Below are positions 1 through 12,000 of a stretch of 64,000 nucleotides of DNA, piece by piece (within the stretch, counting starts at the first letter, position 1; the number at the start of each line of letters is the position of its first letter). The DNA comes from Acanthamoeba castellanii str. Neff (Eukaryota; Discosea; Longamoebia; Acanthamoebidae). Made by a program: the position numbers and the translations under genes. The DNA lies in the NCBI RefSeq assembly GCF_000313135.1, contig NW_004457368.1:6218-70217 (forward strand), read 5' to 3'. The notes under the pieces are model-generated. The model searched no databases. It was not told the DNA's origin and saw only the letters and a list, made by a program, of their open reading frames with translations.

Positions 1-3000
1 GAGATCACCTAGTCCACGGGTGTGTCAGGTGTGCGTGTGCGGCGTGTGCGGCGTGTGTGCGTGTGCAGCGTACCTGGCCAGGATCGGGGCAAGAGAGGTA
101 GAGCATTTGGTTCTCGCCGGCCTCGCCGCAGGTCATGACCGAGGTTTTGCCGTTGGCGATGACGAAGACGTAGTTGCCGCTCGCCACGCTGAACACCACG
201 GCCTCGTTGGTCGCCCGGGCGGCCTGGACCCCGGGCACGCCCGGCACGAAGCCGTTGTCACGCCACACCGGCCTGCCGCTCTCCGTGATCACAAAGGCCG
301 AGTAGTCCAGCAGCGGGATGGTCACGTTGGCCGTCGACTGCGACGGCACGCTCACTCGCACCGTGAATGACGAGCCGTCGTCGGCGATGAACCACGACGA
401 CGCCACCCGGCCGGCCAACCACTCGAGCGAGGCGTTGACCCCGCGGAGGCCTGCACGCCGCCCCGATCGACGATCAATAGCCTGAGCGCGTCTGCGAACG
501 GGTGGTGGAGTACCAGAGAAGAGGAGCACGTTGGAGGGCGGGGGCTGGAAGACGATCTGGCGGTAGCCGGTAGACGACTCGGGCTGGCGGATGCCCGCGA
601 GGCTCTGATACAGCCAATCGCCCACGCTGCCGAACATGATGTGATTCCTGTTTTTGTTGTTGTCGTTGTTGTTCGCGAGTGGTGTGAGTGTCGAGCTCCG
701 ACAACAAACTCAATCGTACGAGGCAGGGGCGACGAACCTGGAGTCCATCGTGGGCGAGCCGGTAGGCGCATTCCACAGCTCCCACAACGTCGTCTGTGAT
801 TGTTTGGTGAAAGAAAGAAAACGAAAATGAGCCTCTACACACCATCACGCCCGAAGGGTTGCGACGCTCACGTACAGCAGGCGTCTCGACCGTCTGCGTC
901 CACATGTAGGCCCACGAGGGGTAGGTCGTCTGCGTTGCCTGCGGGCGCGGTAATGAGAGTACGTCAATCATTCGCGCATTGCTCGATGACGAGGGCTCGC
1001 AGTTTTAGTGCGGCTTTTACCAGTTGAAGGGCGAGATCGGTCCGCCCAAACTTGGAAAGGGCCGGAAGCAGGTACTTGGTCCCTGCCGATCAGGGTGAGG
1101 GACTCGCCCAGAGCGAGAGCGGGAGCAGTAAGACGCATGACTGCCACGTACCCAGAATTCCAGTCGACAGGTGGGTCTTCTGCTTTACCACGATGTCGTT
1201 GAGCAGGTTCATGTGCAGGGCCTGCGTGTCCTTCTCGCCCGGCACCATGCCCAGCCACAGCGGCATAATGTAGCCTGTGCTCCCCCCCCCCCAAAGCCCA
1301 GGTTAGGCCTGCTGCGTCGACTGGCGACGTCGGCAAAGAAAGGCGCAAGGTGAAGTTGGCCAACGTACTGGTTTGCAGGGGCGTGTCGTAGGTGTGGTCG
1401 TTGGGGTTATAGAACACAGAGTTGAATTGCAGCACCAGCTTCTCGTACATCGTGCTGGTGGAGGAGACGAAAACGAAAACAAGTGAATCTGTGCTATGAG
1501 AAAAGAATGTGGTACGGCCAGGTCCAGTCGACTGGGCTCTCGGGTGGTGGAGGAGAATAGAGTGCCTGTAGGCGGCAGCGTCTGTAGAGTTGGGTCCGTA
1601 CAGCGCCGAGGCCATTTCGCCCAGTACCTTAACGTTGTAGAGGTAGTACCTGCGGTGGCGCAGGGTGGGTGAGACGAAAAGAGTGATCATAGGGAATGGT
1701 GGGCGGTACCACGAGGAGGTGAAGGGAATGGAGGCCTTGGCCGCTGGCGGGGGCGGGACCCAGTCGCCAAAGTCGCCGAACATGCCCTTCAGGCCACTGC
1801 GCGTGCACCAGGGCCGAGTGAGCACAATGGACGAGCCATCAAACGTTTCAAGGTGATGGCGAGGTGTGGTGGTACGTTTGGCTGGCCTGGGAGTCCAGGA
1901 AGGAGACCCAGTCTTGAATGCCGTTGTAGTGCTTCCGCACCACATCAAGATCGCCGTTGTACTTCCACACCCAGTAGGTGACCAGCGGGAACGCCGCACC
2001 CCACGCCGGGTCGGCTGTGGTCGGATAAGGTCGAGGCGAGTGAGCCACAGCCCCAAACCAGCGATAGAGCGTCGCATGCAACGTACCCGGACGGCCAGGG
2101 AAGCGGACGTTGGGTACGACGTTGGTGACTTGCTTGTTCTCCTGGTCGTCTTCCATCAGGTTGAGCCAGTGCGAATAGAAGCTGTTGCAATCATGCAAGG
2201 TCGAATCAGCCTAGCGTACGTGCGGTACCCCACACTCACTCCCACCACCACCACAAAGAAAGAAAGAAGAAACGGACCTGCCCATGTCAAAGTTGTGCAG
2301 GGCCTCCTCGGCCGAGAGCTGGGCATCGGCGGTCCAGCCCAGCCGCTCGTCCCTCTGGTTGCAGTCGGTGGGCACCGACATGAGGTTCGACGCCTGGCCC
2401 CACCATATGTTCTTCTGCAGCCGGTTCAGGATCGGCGCCGGACCGTCGTCATCTGGCAACCGAGAACACGAACAGGAGGTGAGGGCGAGGTGCGGCACAG
2501 GCGCATCATGACGCGGTCTTACCAGAGTAGAAGTTGATGCTGCCCACGGTCGGTAAAGAGGAATAGATCTGGTGGCCTTCGATGTCGCTGAGAGCGGGGT
2601 ACCAGAAATTGGAGGCCACCACCTGCACGAAGCGGAATCCGTGGTAGGTGAACCTTGACGCAGCATCAAGCGTTGTAGATTGCGAGTCAGCGGGGAACCC
2701 TCAAATCAATCACTTGACAAAAGAAAGACAGCGACCAACCTGGGCTCATAGACCTCGCCGTTGGGATCGCCCTTGAGAATGTACGTGTCTGTCGCTTGGG
2801 CTGTGGTCACACAGTAGGCCAGACGGTGTCAATGTGTGCCCTCTAATAAGCACAAAGAAGGAAGTGGTAGTACCAGAGCGGAGGTTCTCGAAGTTGGGCA
2901 TGCCTGTGCCGTCATGGCTCAACACTTCGGCATAGCGCAAGGTTATGGTAGTGCCTCGAGGACCCGTCACGCGAAGCTTGCACCAACCGCTGACCAATCA

Positions 3001-4903
3001 CACCACAGTCAACAACGATTGACCGAGCGGAAAAAGTCCCTTTGCGCGAGAGGTTGGCAACACCTGAAAGTTTGACCAAAGTCAAAGACGGGGGTGTTGC
3101 TCACAGGTATCGTGCGCGAGATGGGACTCAACACGTTCATCAGCCTGCCCAAACAAAAAGGAAGAGTCAAAAAGAGTTGCGTTGACCGGGAATCGAACCC
3201 GGGTCTAGTGCTTGGAAGGCACCAATGCTGCCACTATACCACCAACGCTTACGTATTTTGGAGAGAAAATAACATGAAATTCAGAAAATGGAGGTTGGTA
3301 CTTGATGGGATCATCTGTGCGCTGAGCTTGCCCTGCGGTCCAGCCACCACTGTAGCATTGGGCCAATTGCCCTTGAAGCCTGGACTGCTCCACCCAGGTT
3401 GTTCGAGCCTGGTGGTCTGCGTGTTAGCCATGAGAGTTCCCTAGCGGCAAGGCGGTAGTGAAACGAACCTGGCGTCATAGATCTCACCATTGTAGACACT
3501 GTCGGAGAGAATAGGTCCTTGTGATCCGGACCAAGATCCATCGCTGACCAGCACAGTTTGTTGCCCAGATAGGGAGTTGACTCTCAGCTCAAAGTAAAGG
3601 GCAGGCTCGCCGCGTTCGCCTTGCCTATACCTAGTTATTGGGAAGCAGTGTAAAAACTACACAACAAAAAGCAATAGAGAACCGGCCGTACCAGCCACCT
3701 CCAAGCATAACTCCAACTGCGTTGATGCCCGTCCTATTCAACAGTTGGGTCACATCGTGTGTAACATATAGTACTCTGGAGGGAAGACCACACACAAAGG
3801 GATGAGCATGGTGAGTTGAGGGCAGCACGTTCACATAAAGGTACCTCTTGGAATAGTGTGTCCAGCCAGGGTCGAGTTTGTTCTGGCCCACCTTGTTGCC
3901 GTTGAGAAACAGCTCGTGGTAACCCACACCGCTGATCACGATGGTAGCACTCGTGAACCCCAGCGGCAACGTGAATTCTGAACAGCACGGAGTGGTGAGC
4001 ATCAGCCAATAAGATGCGCGCCCATGGCACACCAAATATAACAGCCGTCCTAGCTCAGTCGGTAGAGCGCAAGACTCTTAATCTTGTGGTCGTGGGTTCG
4101 AGCCCCACGGTCGGCTATCACCTTTTTTGCCCACTGGGGTGAAAGACGTACCGCGTCGAAGAAGGTTGTTTTCCCCAATCCACTGCGGTGTGGCCAGTGC
4201 GCTGTTGGCCTTGTGCAGCTGTTTGGCCTCGTCTGCAGACCAGGGTAGGAGACCCGTGTGGAACGTTCCTGTCTCACTCCACGCCGTGGCCTCGCCCCTT
4301 TGATCCCAGCAGCGCACCTGCACGTGAGGGAGTGTCAACTTATGTACGCTGCAGCTGCCACCACTTTTTGGGGGGGGGGTGACGCACCTGCCACTGATAG
4401 GGCGTGAGCGAGCGCAGGGGCGGGCCTTGGTAGCGCTGGTGGGCGACCTCAGAGGACGCCACCCGGCCGCTGTCCCACACTACGTCAGATGTGCCTTCGT
4501 TCGTCCGCACTATGATCTGGTAGGCCTCCTGCCTGACCCCACGTCGTGCCCATTCCCTCTCCTGCACGAAGCATGGTGGTAAGAACAGGAATGACGTTGA
4601 TCTGCAAGATCGATTGATCGATCGAGAACGCACAGGAGGAACATCTAGGGCGTCGAGGGCCAGTTGCCAGGAGAAGCGTGGATGTGGGTCATCTACTCCC
4701 ACCACAGGGCATGGCAGGTACTCTACGCGAAGATGCGAGGGGGGTGGTAGTGCTGCAGAAGAAAGAAGAAAAGAAGAAAAAAGATCAGCTGCACATGAAG
4801 GTGTTGCACTTCACGTGGGTGAGCATCCTACCGGTGCGCTGTGCAAGGCAGCCACAGGTGCCCGCGATGAAGATGAAGGCCAGCAGCGCGAGTGGCTGTG
4901 CCA
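1..4903 (-). CDS. Secreted alpha-L-rhamnosidase, GH78 family (3' end beyond the window)
   Basis: Predicted to remove terminal L-rhamnose from glycosides or polysaccharides after secretion or in the digestive vacuole. It starts at 4903 with a hydrophobic signal peptide ([17 protein letters not shown]). Exons then give, in order, a fibronectin-like region with [13 protein letters not shown] (about 4670-4700), the N-terminal rhamnosidase beta-sandwich ([16 protein letters not shown], about 3890-3950), and the catalytic helical barrel. The barrel has the GH78 hallmark [16 protein letters not shown] (about 2330-2385), [16 protein letters not shown] (about 1970-2010), [12 protein letters not shown] (about 1220-1260), [12 protein letters not shown] (about 900) and [12 protein letters not shown] (about 600-637). 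The last visible exon ends at a GTACGC donor near 71, so the C-terminus lies outside the window. At least eight introns interrupt it, and two hold tRNA genes. The family is common in bacteria and fungi; the introns show it is settled in a eukaryotic genome. Confidence 0.88.
3178..3248 (-). tRNA. tRNA-Gly (TCC anticodon), nested in a rhamnosidase intron
   Basis: Read on the minus strand, the 71-nt sequence folds as a cloverleaf. The acceptor arms GCGTTGG and TCAACGC pair (one G-T), the discriminator base is A, the anticodon loop is CTTCCAA, and the B box reads GGTTCGATTCC. Five T residues follow at 3169-3173 on the minus strand, a plausible Pol III stop. It lies in an intron of the rhamnosidase gene, in the same orientation as its host. 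Confidence 0.95.
4044..4116 (+). tRNA. tRNA-Lys (CTT anticodon), nested antisense in a rhamnosidase intron
   Basis: The 73-nt plus-strand sequence has a canonical A box (TAGCTCAGTCGG), the anticodon loop ACTCTTAAT and a B box GGTTCGAGCCC. The acceptor arms GCCGTCC and GGTCGGC pair except for one T-T opposition. Six T residues follow at 4123-4128 as a Pol III terminator. It sits in a rhamnosidase intron but is transcribed against the host gene. Confidence 0.94.
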
Positions 4904-5953
4904 TTTCGATGTGAGGTTTGTAGGTTATGAAGGGTAGGTGGACCACAGATGAGGCGGTTGTGGTTAGCCAGCGGCGTGATTGGCGCAGACACTCGAGCAA
5001 TAACTGGCCCGCGCCAACGCTCAACAACAACCCATGGGGCAAAGGTCTCTATGAAGAGTTGCATCTTGTGCTTCGTCAACAGTCCTGACTTCAGTGGCAG
5101 AATGGCCGCTCCCTCGCTGGGCAGGTCCGTCTTCAGCCAGTGCTCGCCGCCTGGCATGGGTTCTTTCGTCTCCACCATGAGCGCCCAGGTTGACCCTGCC
5201 AAAGAGAGCTGGAGTCAGCGAGGGGTTGGCGGGCGCAAGCTGTCGTGAATCCAACACGTTACCTTCGGGCAGCGGCAGCTGGTAGGCCTCGGCCATGCTG
5301 ACCTTGAGAAGGAAGGAGCAGAACTCCTTCTGGAGGTCCATTGGGTCGTAGGTGATGACGTCCTCCTCGCCCAAGTCCACTTCAAACACAAACCGTTCTG
5401 CGCAGAGGCAAAGCATGAGATAGAGATAGTAACACAACAAGGCAAGGTGAGGTACCGATGGGCATGCCCTTGTCATCCATCATGGAGGATCATCACCTTG
5501 TCCAGGGCATTCTGCGCAGGAGTTGAGCGTTAGTGAACACGCATGGCCCGCATTCACTCACTACAGACAGCTTCAGCAGGCAGGGACGTACACTGGCAAG
5601 TGGTGCCTTGAGATTGGTGACAACGCCGCATATGTACTCGTGCACTTGAGGCAGCCTACTCATCTGTACTGGGGTGTCGTACTTCTTTCGTCGTGTGAAT
5701 GACTCTGCCAACACGCCTCCCACTCAGTCCACTTGCACAGTGCAGTTTTTATAATGGACATACGGCGTACCTCGTGGGTAGACCTCCCTCACGTACATGA
5801 TTTGATGAATTGCAACCTCCAAGAACTCAGCCAGCACGTCCGCAAACTCTGAATTAAATCGATAAATCAATTATCTGTTCCTTCTACGTAAACACGATAA
5901 CATGTACCAAATCTGTTCCATGACGCAACGACCAACCCATCATCGGCCATGGC
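4828..5953 (-). CDS. REV7/MAD2L2-like HORMA-domain protein
   Basis: REV7 is the HORMA adaptor of DNA polymerase zeta in translesion synthesis and also acts in end-resection control and spindle checkpoint complexes. The start at 5953 ([14 protein letters not shown]) is joined through a GTACAT...TTCAG intron, in phase, to [17 protein letters not shown], which matches the REV7 N-terminus. Later exons give [16 protein letters not shown] (about 5650-5700), [13 protein letters not shown] (about 5370-5400), [17 protein letters not shown] (about 5280-5330), [18 protein letters not shown] (about 5140-5190) and the closing [14 protein letters not shown]. These follow the HORMA core and safety-belt order of the family. 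The last exon stays open to 4828, beyond the usual family end, and would overlap the first rhamnosidase exon; an unseen intron or an earlier stop is possible. It is divergent from the UBR gene across about 120 bp. Confidence 0.85.
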
Positions 5954-6075
5954 GTTTCTTGATGGGGTTCGGCAGATCGTTCAATTTTGTGTCAAGCTGA
6001 GTTCGAGGAAAGGTTTGAATCAAAACCTGTTTTCCTTTTTCTTTTTTATTTTCTTTTCAAGATCGAAGGCCGAAG
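5954..6075. promoter_or_regulatory. Divergent promoter region between REV7 and UBR genes
   Basis: A 122-bp gap separates two start codons facing away from each other. It is AT-richer than the flanks and holds a long T/C-rich tract just upstream of the UBR start. No clear TATA box is visible. Bidirectional promoter use is inferred from position only. Confidence 0.4.
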
Positions 6076-9000
6076 ATGGAGAAGCAGGAACAAGCCCCTC
6101 ACTTGGATGAGGAGCAAAGGAAGCTCCTCCTCTCGCTCCTGAACTCCGGGCCTGAAGCAGCCGCAAAGACCCTCAAGTCAAAGCTTACCGCGTCTCCCGG
6201 AAGCGCTACAGGCCTGCTCGATGCATTCGTTCAATTCCTCTTCTCTGCGAGCGATTCCATAAAAACGGAGACCGCTCTGGTCTACTGCCTATGGCTGGCG
6301 TGTGGCGGGACCAATCCCAATGCTGTCATCCAAAAGATTAAGTCCAATTCCGCGGGCAAGTCCAATGCGTGCGGACGCGTTTGGAAGAGTGGCGATCTCG
6401 CCTACAACTGTGCAGACTGCCAGTTCGATGACACTTGGTAGCTCCTCCCTGCCCTCACACATGATCAACTTTATCATCTTATTGTTTATTATTTTAATCA
6501 AAACGCAACACTGACGATCTGCTATTTCTTTTGCAGCGCCATCTGCGTTGACTGCTTTCGAGCGGGCAACCACGAGGGCCACGACTTCTCCCTGATCCAC
6601 GTCGGTGGCGGCTGCTGGTACCAGAAACATGCCCTCTCAATGTCCCGAACCCAATGATGGGGCGCGCTGGTAACTGACGGCCTATCAATGCAGTGATTGT
6701 GGAGACCCTCAAGCGTGGAAGCCACAAGGATTCTGCAAGCACCACAAAGGTCATACCTGGTTTTCTTGCATGTACCAAGGTAGATGGTTACCAAGGTGCT
6801 GACACCGTTGAACGGTACACCTTGTGCACAGGTGCTTCGGAAGACGACGACCCAACGGAAACGCTGCCCACGCTGGTCAAAATGGCTTCGCACGTCACCT
6901 TTCGCTCCGTACTCAAGCATTGGTTGGCCATTCTCGACAGGTAAACTCTGGAGCGCCTTGTTCGCACTTGGTTGATCAGCTTTTCTCAACTCTGCGTGCG
7001 CGCAGGCTCTCTCAGCTGGAGCTCAATTCGGAAGAGAGGGAGGCCAAGGACGTGCAGACCGAAGAGGACAGCAAGCGAGAAGAGGAGGAGTCACAGGAGG
7101 AGCGAGAGAAGTCGACCAAGGCCAGCCTGATCCTCAACTGGCTCGCCAAGATGATCGAACACTTCGGCGACGGCATCCGGCGAGTGATGTGCGTGGAAAT
7201 CGACGGCCTCACTCACTCTACAACCACGCTCAAGCGTCTGGCGGAGAGGAAGCGGAAATGGGCAAAGCCTGATGCGACTCGCGAGGGAGAACAACTGCAG
7301 CAAGAAGTCGAACCGATCGACGTGGACATCAGCGAAGACGTGAAGATGACCACGCTGCTTCTGGAGACCGACTTCATCCTGCCCTCGGAAATCAGCAAGG
7401 GCATGAACAGCTTCTATTTTTCGCTCCTCGGCGATGCCTTCTACAAGCGGAAGTTCGCCTTCTACTTCACCAAGAGCTACGTCTCGTTCATAGACCAGAA
7501 GCTGGAGAACGCGCTCACGCCCAAGAATGAGAAGGTGACCCGGCAGGCCAGGCGGGGCGACTCGGAGAAGTACGAGAACCTGCTCTCGCTCACCGTGCAG
7601 ATCTTCACCGTGCCCAACATCGTGCCCGCGCTGGTGAGCGAGGGCAACCTGCTCGGCATCCTCATCGACAAGCTCCTGTCCGTGTTCAAGACCTACGTGT
7701 TCAAGAAGACGGCCATGACTGGATCAACCGCTGAAGGTGTGCACCTGGCCTATGATTCCAGTTTGCCGTGCTGCTGCTTGTCTCGTGATGATCTAGCTGA
7801 CTCCATCCGGTTTGGTTCGAGCAGAGGAGCCAAGATACGCATACGTACTGGACAGCGATTCCGAAGTGCTGAAGAAGCGGGCCTACTGGCACCTCGTCTA
7901 CGACCTGCGGAGCGTGCTACAGATCAGATCGGTGCCCAAGTGGCTGGTCTACACCGCAGCCGCCACGTCACCCTCCTCCCGGCTGCTGGAGAAGCTTGTT
8001 GAGGTTTAACCTCCCCTCAGCTTCTTCTCGATACGAGACCTGCATCGGCAACACCTGAGCTCACTCGTTCGGATCTGTGTGTGCAGGCCTGGGGTCTGCT
8101 GGCTGGCATGGACCGTAACAAACGCGAGGCTCGCACGCACGTCGAGTTCGAGTCGGAGCAATGGCTCGACGCCTTCACAATGGAAATGCAACTGTACGTC
8201 CTATTCGTTCAAAAACTACACTCCTTCGCTGCACTTCGCCTTGGTTTGTCAAGTTAGTTAACGTCTCCACACACACGGTCAGAACTCCGATCATCTACTC
8301 GCTGGGCCAGGGCCTGCTGGATGTCGGCAGTAACAATGGACAGGAGGGCGGCCAGTCTGTCGCAGACGTACACAGGGTGGTGTCCGCGTTCACGACCGCC
8401 CTCGAGGCCTGGTTCGCCGCCGAGCCCTCGTCAAGCCTCAAGGCAAGGGTCTGGGGCACGCCTGACGGCAGGACTGAGGAGACCCAGGTGCTCGAGTACG
8501 ACATCGCCACGCAGGGGGTGTCGCTGCACCTGCCTCTGCATCGCGCCCTCGGCGGCGTACTTGCTGAGTCGTGCAAAGAGTGGGGAACCTCCGTGCTGGG
8601 CCTGCTCCCGGCGGAGGAGAGGAGAGACCGGCTTCTTCCCTTCGTATCCGCCCTTTTGGAAGGCCCGCTTCGTGCTCAGGTAAGCTTCACATCCCGGGCT
8701 GGGTCGGTGGTGGTGGTGGTGTGTTGAGCGTTCGCTTGATTTCTTTCTGCCGAGCACAGGTGCTTGCGGCGCAGGTCCGGAGTAACCTCTGGGTGCGCAA
8801 TGGGCAAGCGATGGCCCACAAGGTGTCGTTGCTTCACGAGAACGTGCAAACGTTCGAGCTGTTCGACTTCGACGTCGCGCTCATGCAGAGCTGTGCCACC
8901 CTGTGCCACTCGATCGCCTCCGCAGGCGTGCCCCACTACTACGACTTCTTCGTCACCACCATCATCCACCGGTTTGGCCTGCACGATTTCTTCAACTGGA

Positions 9001-12000
9001 GCTCATCCGGCGGCCAGGAAGGAGGCGACTCGATCATCGACCGGCTCTCGCACTTCTTCGAGCTGAAGAGGGGAAGGGCGGGGTCGCATACAGCCACGGG
9101 AGATGACGAAGGCGCAGCCGACGACGAGGCCCAGTTCGGGTGGATGAACAAGGTCCCGCGCCAGCAGAAGCTGGCGCTCGCGGAGCAGTGCCTCCGGCTG
9201 CTCATCATCATCGCCAACGAGCGAGGCGTCGTCGGGAGCTTTCCTTCCTCGAACGACGCCTTCCCGCGCCTCCGCGACCACGACGCCCTGCATCGCCGCG
9301 AAGGGGTAACAACACTGAATTCCTCAGTCACTGTCATTAGTCATTGATCCACTCACACGTTTGGTGCTGGTGGTGGTCTTTTTATTGTTATGCAGAGTGC
9401 GGAGGAGAGGGACATCACCAACATGGAGTACATCAAGCGGGAGATCATTCACCGGCTCTGCATATCGCCGGCGACGCACAGCCAGGTGGTCAAGGCCCTG
9501 CCCAGTCGCTTCACCAAGGCCGAGGGCGACGAGAAGTCCTACCTCGGCGCCGTCGACGGAATTCTTAAGGAGGTGGCAGTCTTCTACCGGCCAGGTAATC
9601 CCGCCTGACCCCGTGTGTTGTGTGGTGTGTGTGTGTTGTCTAATCCATCTGTACAGAGGGCAAGAAGCAAGGCATGTTCCGGCTCAAGGACGATCTGTGG
9701 ACGACGGCCTTTGATCCCTACTTCCCCCACTACAGCAAGCAGAAGGTCGAGAAGGCCTACGAAAACTACATCGAGCAGTTCAAAAACAAGGTACAAGAGC
9801 TTGGACGCCTTTTTCGTTCACTCGTTACGATACGCGAGCCCACTGCGACGTCATTGCGTTATCTCTTCAGAACCGCGGTTCGTCTCGGGCAGTTCCCATC
9901 GCGTGCCCACGCTTCCGACCCATCTCTGTGGCGTTTGAAAGCGGTACCTACCAGGCCTTTCTTTCCCATCCACAACCTGGAAGAGGTTACTGACGATGGT
10001 GGCGGCGTGTTTCAGGTGTGGCGGAGATCCTGGCATCGCCGTTCGTGTTCCGCATCGTGTTCAGCGTCCTCTACCAGGTGGTCCAGCAAAAGCGTCAGTC
10101 AACCAAGCCCGCAACGTCTGCCGCGAGCGGTAACAAGTACGGCCAGACGTCGGAGGTGCTCTTCAACGAGTCCCTGCACCTCCTGCTGCTGGCCTTGCAA
10201 TGGCGCACCACCGCCGGCGGTGGTGCGCATGGCCGCCAGCGCCAGGGCGAGGAGGTGGTCATGGGCGAGGCCAGCGAGCACCGTCGACCGACCCCACGCG
10301 CCGTCGACATGTTCGACCTGCAGTTCAGCGCCAGACCCGAGGACCTGGCCCTCAATCTGTGCCGGCAGTTCGTGATCGGTGGCCGGCCAGACGCGGACAA
10401 GGAAGAGAAGCAGGAAGAAACGAAGGAGAAAGGAAAGGAAAAAGAAAAGGAAAAGGGAGAGGAGGGCATGGAGGTGGTGGTTGACAAGCCGGCCGAGCCC
10501 ACCGTCAGCGACGAGCCCGAGAGCATCCTCCGATTCCTGGTCGAGCTGGCCGAGGAGGGAGAGGGCCTGTTTGACGAACAGCACGACGTGCTGCAGGCCA
10601 TTCTCGCCCTGGCCGAAAAGTGTGACGACAGCGGAGAGGCCACCCGCTTGCTCCATGAATTGAGGTACTTAGCTTTTCGATTAACGTTCAACTCCGCTGT
10701 CATTTGAGTGCTAACGACTCATCTACCCTCTTTCATATAGAGCGAAAATTGAAGAGCGAAAGCGGCGCAAGAAAGCGGCGCAAGAGCAAGGCGCTGCGCA
10801 GAAGGATCGCGAAGAGGGACGCGAGGGTGAGAGCCTGCGGGAGAGGAAGATGCGGGAGGCCAAGGAGCGGCAGAAGGCGATCATGGCCAAGTTCGCGGCG
10901 CAGCAAAAGAAGGCGATGGAGCATTTCGAGAAGGAGAGCGAGAAGGAGGGCAAGGAGGGCAAGGAGACCAAGGACAAGGGCAAGGAGAAGGACCGGGGCG
11001 ACGCCGCGGCCCACGCCGATGGGGACGCCGCGGCTGAGGGCGGTGACGTGTGCGTCTTCTGTCGCGAGGGCGACTCCGACGAGAACCCACTCTGCGTGAT
11101 GGCCTTCATCCAGCGCACCAACCGCCTGGCGCACGCCGAGCGCCAAAGCGGGCGCGTGTGGACGAGGGAGCTGCGCAAGCGCTACTTTGGCGCGACCGAC
11201 GAGGCCGAGGCCGCCCAGAGTCAGTCCAGCGGCAGCAAGGCGACCAAGCGCAAGGCAAAGGAGACCGACGATGTCCAGGCGAGCGAGGACGCGCTGGAGG
11301 AGGTGCTGGAGAGCATGGACGTGGAGGATGAAGGCGTGGAGAACATGGACGAAGAGGAGGAGGAGGAGGAGCACGCGGAGGCTATCAGCTTGGACGACGC
11401 GCGACGACTGGCCGAAGCCGGTGAAGGCGACGAAGATGAGGGCGAAGAGGACGACGACGAAGACGCGGAGGACTACGATCATGACGAAGACGAAGGTAGC
11501 GAGGAGGACGCCGAGGAGATCTACTTCGGCGAGCTCGACAGGGTGGACGAGCTCATCGCCGAGGCGGGCCTCGAGGTACTTCTTTACCGCCTGCGCTGCA
11601 CTGCCCGGATTCGGCTGACTAACGTGTGTGTGCCTTGTCTGCAGGAGGACGAAGACGATGACGAAGATGACTACGACGAAGACGACGAAGGCAACGATCA
11701 CGAGGTCATCGCTCAGGAGCAGGTGCAAAATGCGGTCATGCAGCTGATCGACGAGTACAATCGGCAGAGGAACCACGCCGGCGAGGAGACCACTGTCGAC
11801 GGCAGTGGCGTCGGCGAGGCGCCTGCCCAGCAGGCCGAAGAGGAACAACCTGCTGCGGCGTCGGCGTCATCCTCATCATCAGCCGACACCAAGCCCGCCA
11901 AGGAGAAGAAGAAGACCGAGGCGCGGAAGCAGTTCTTTGCGCAGTGGTTCCGCGCCCTGCAGTTGTCATCGGCAGAGGTACCAAGACTGCGGTTACACCC

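Noticed and set aside
38..60. Z-DNA or regulatory element in the GTGTGCG tract at the window edge
   Set aside because: It lies in the last visible intron of the rhamnosidase gene and matches the general intron filler of this genome, so there is no reason to give it a separate role.
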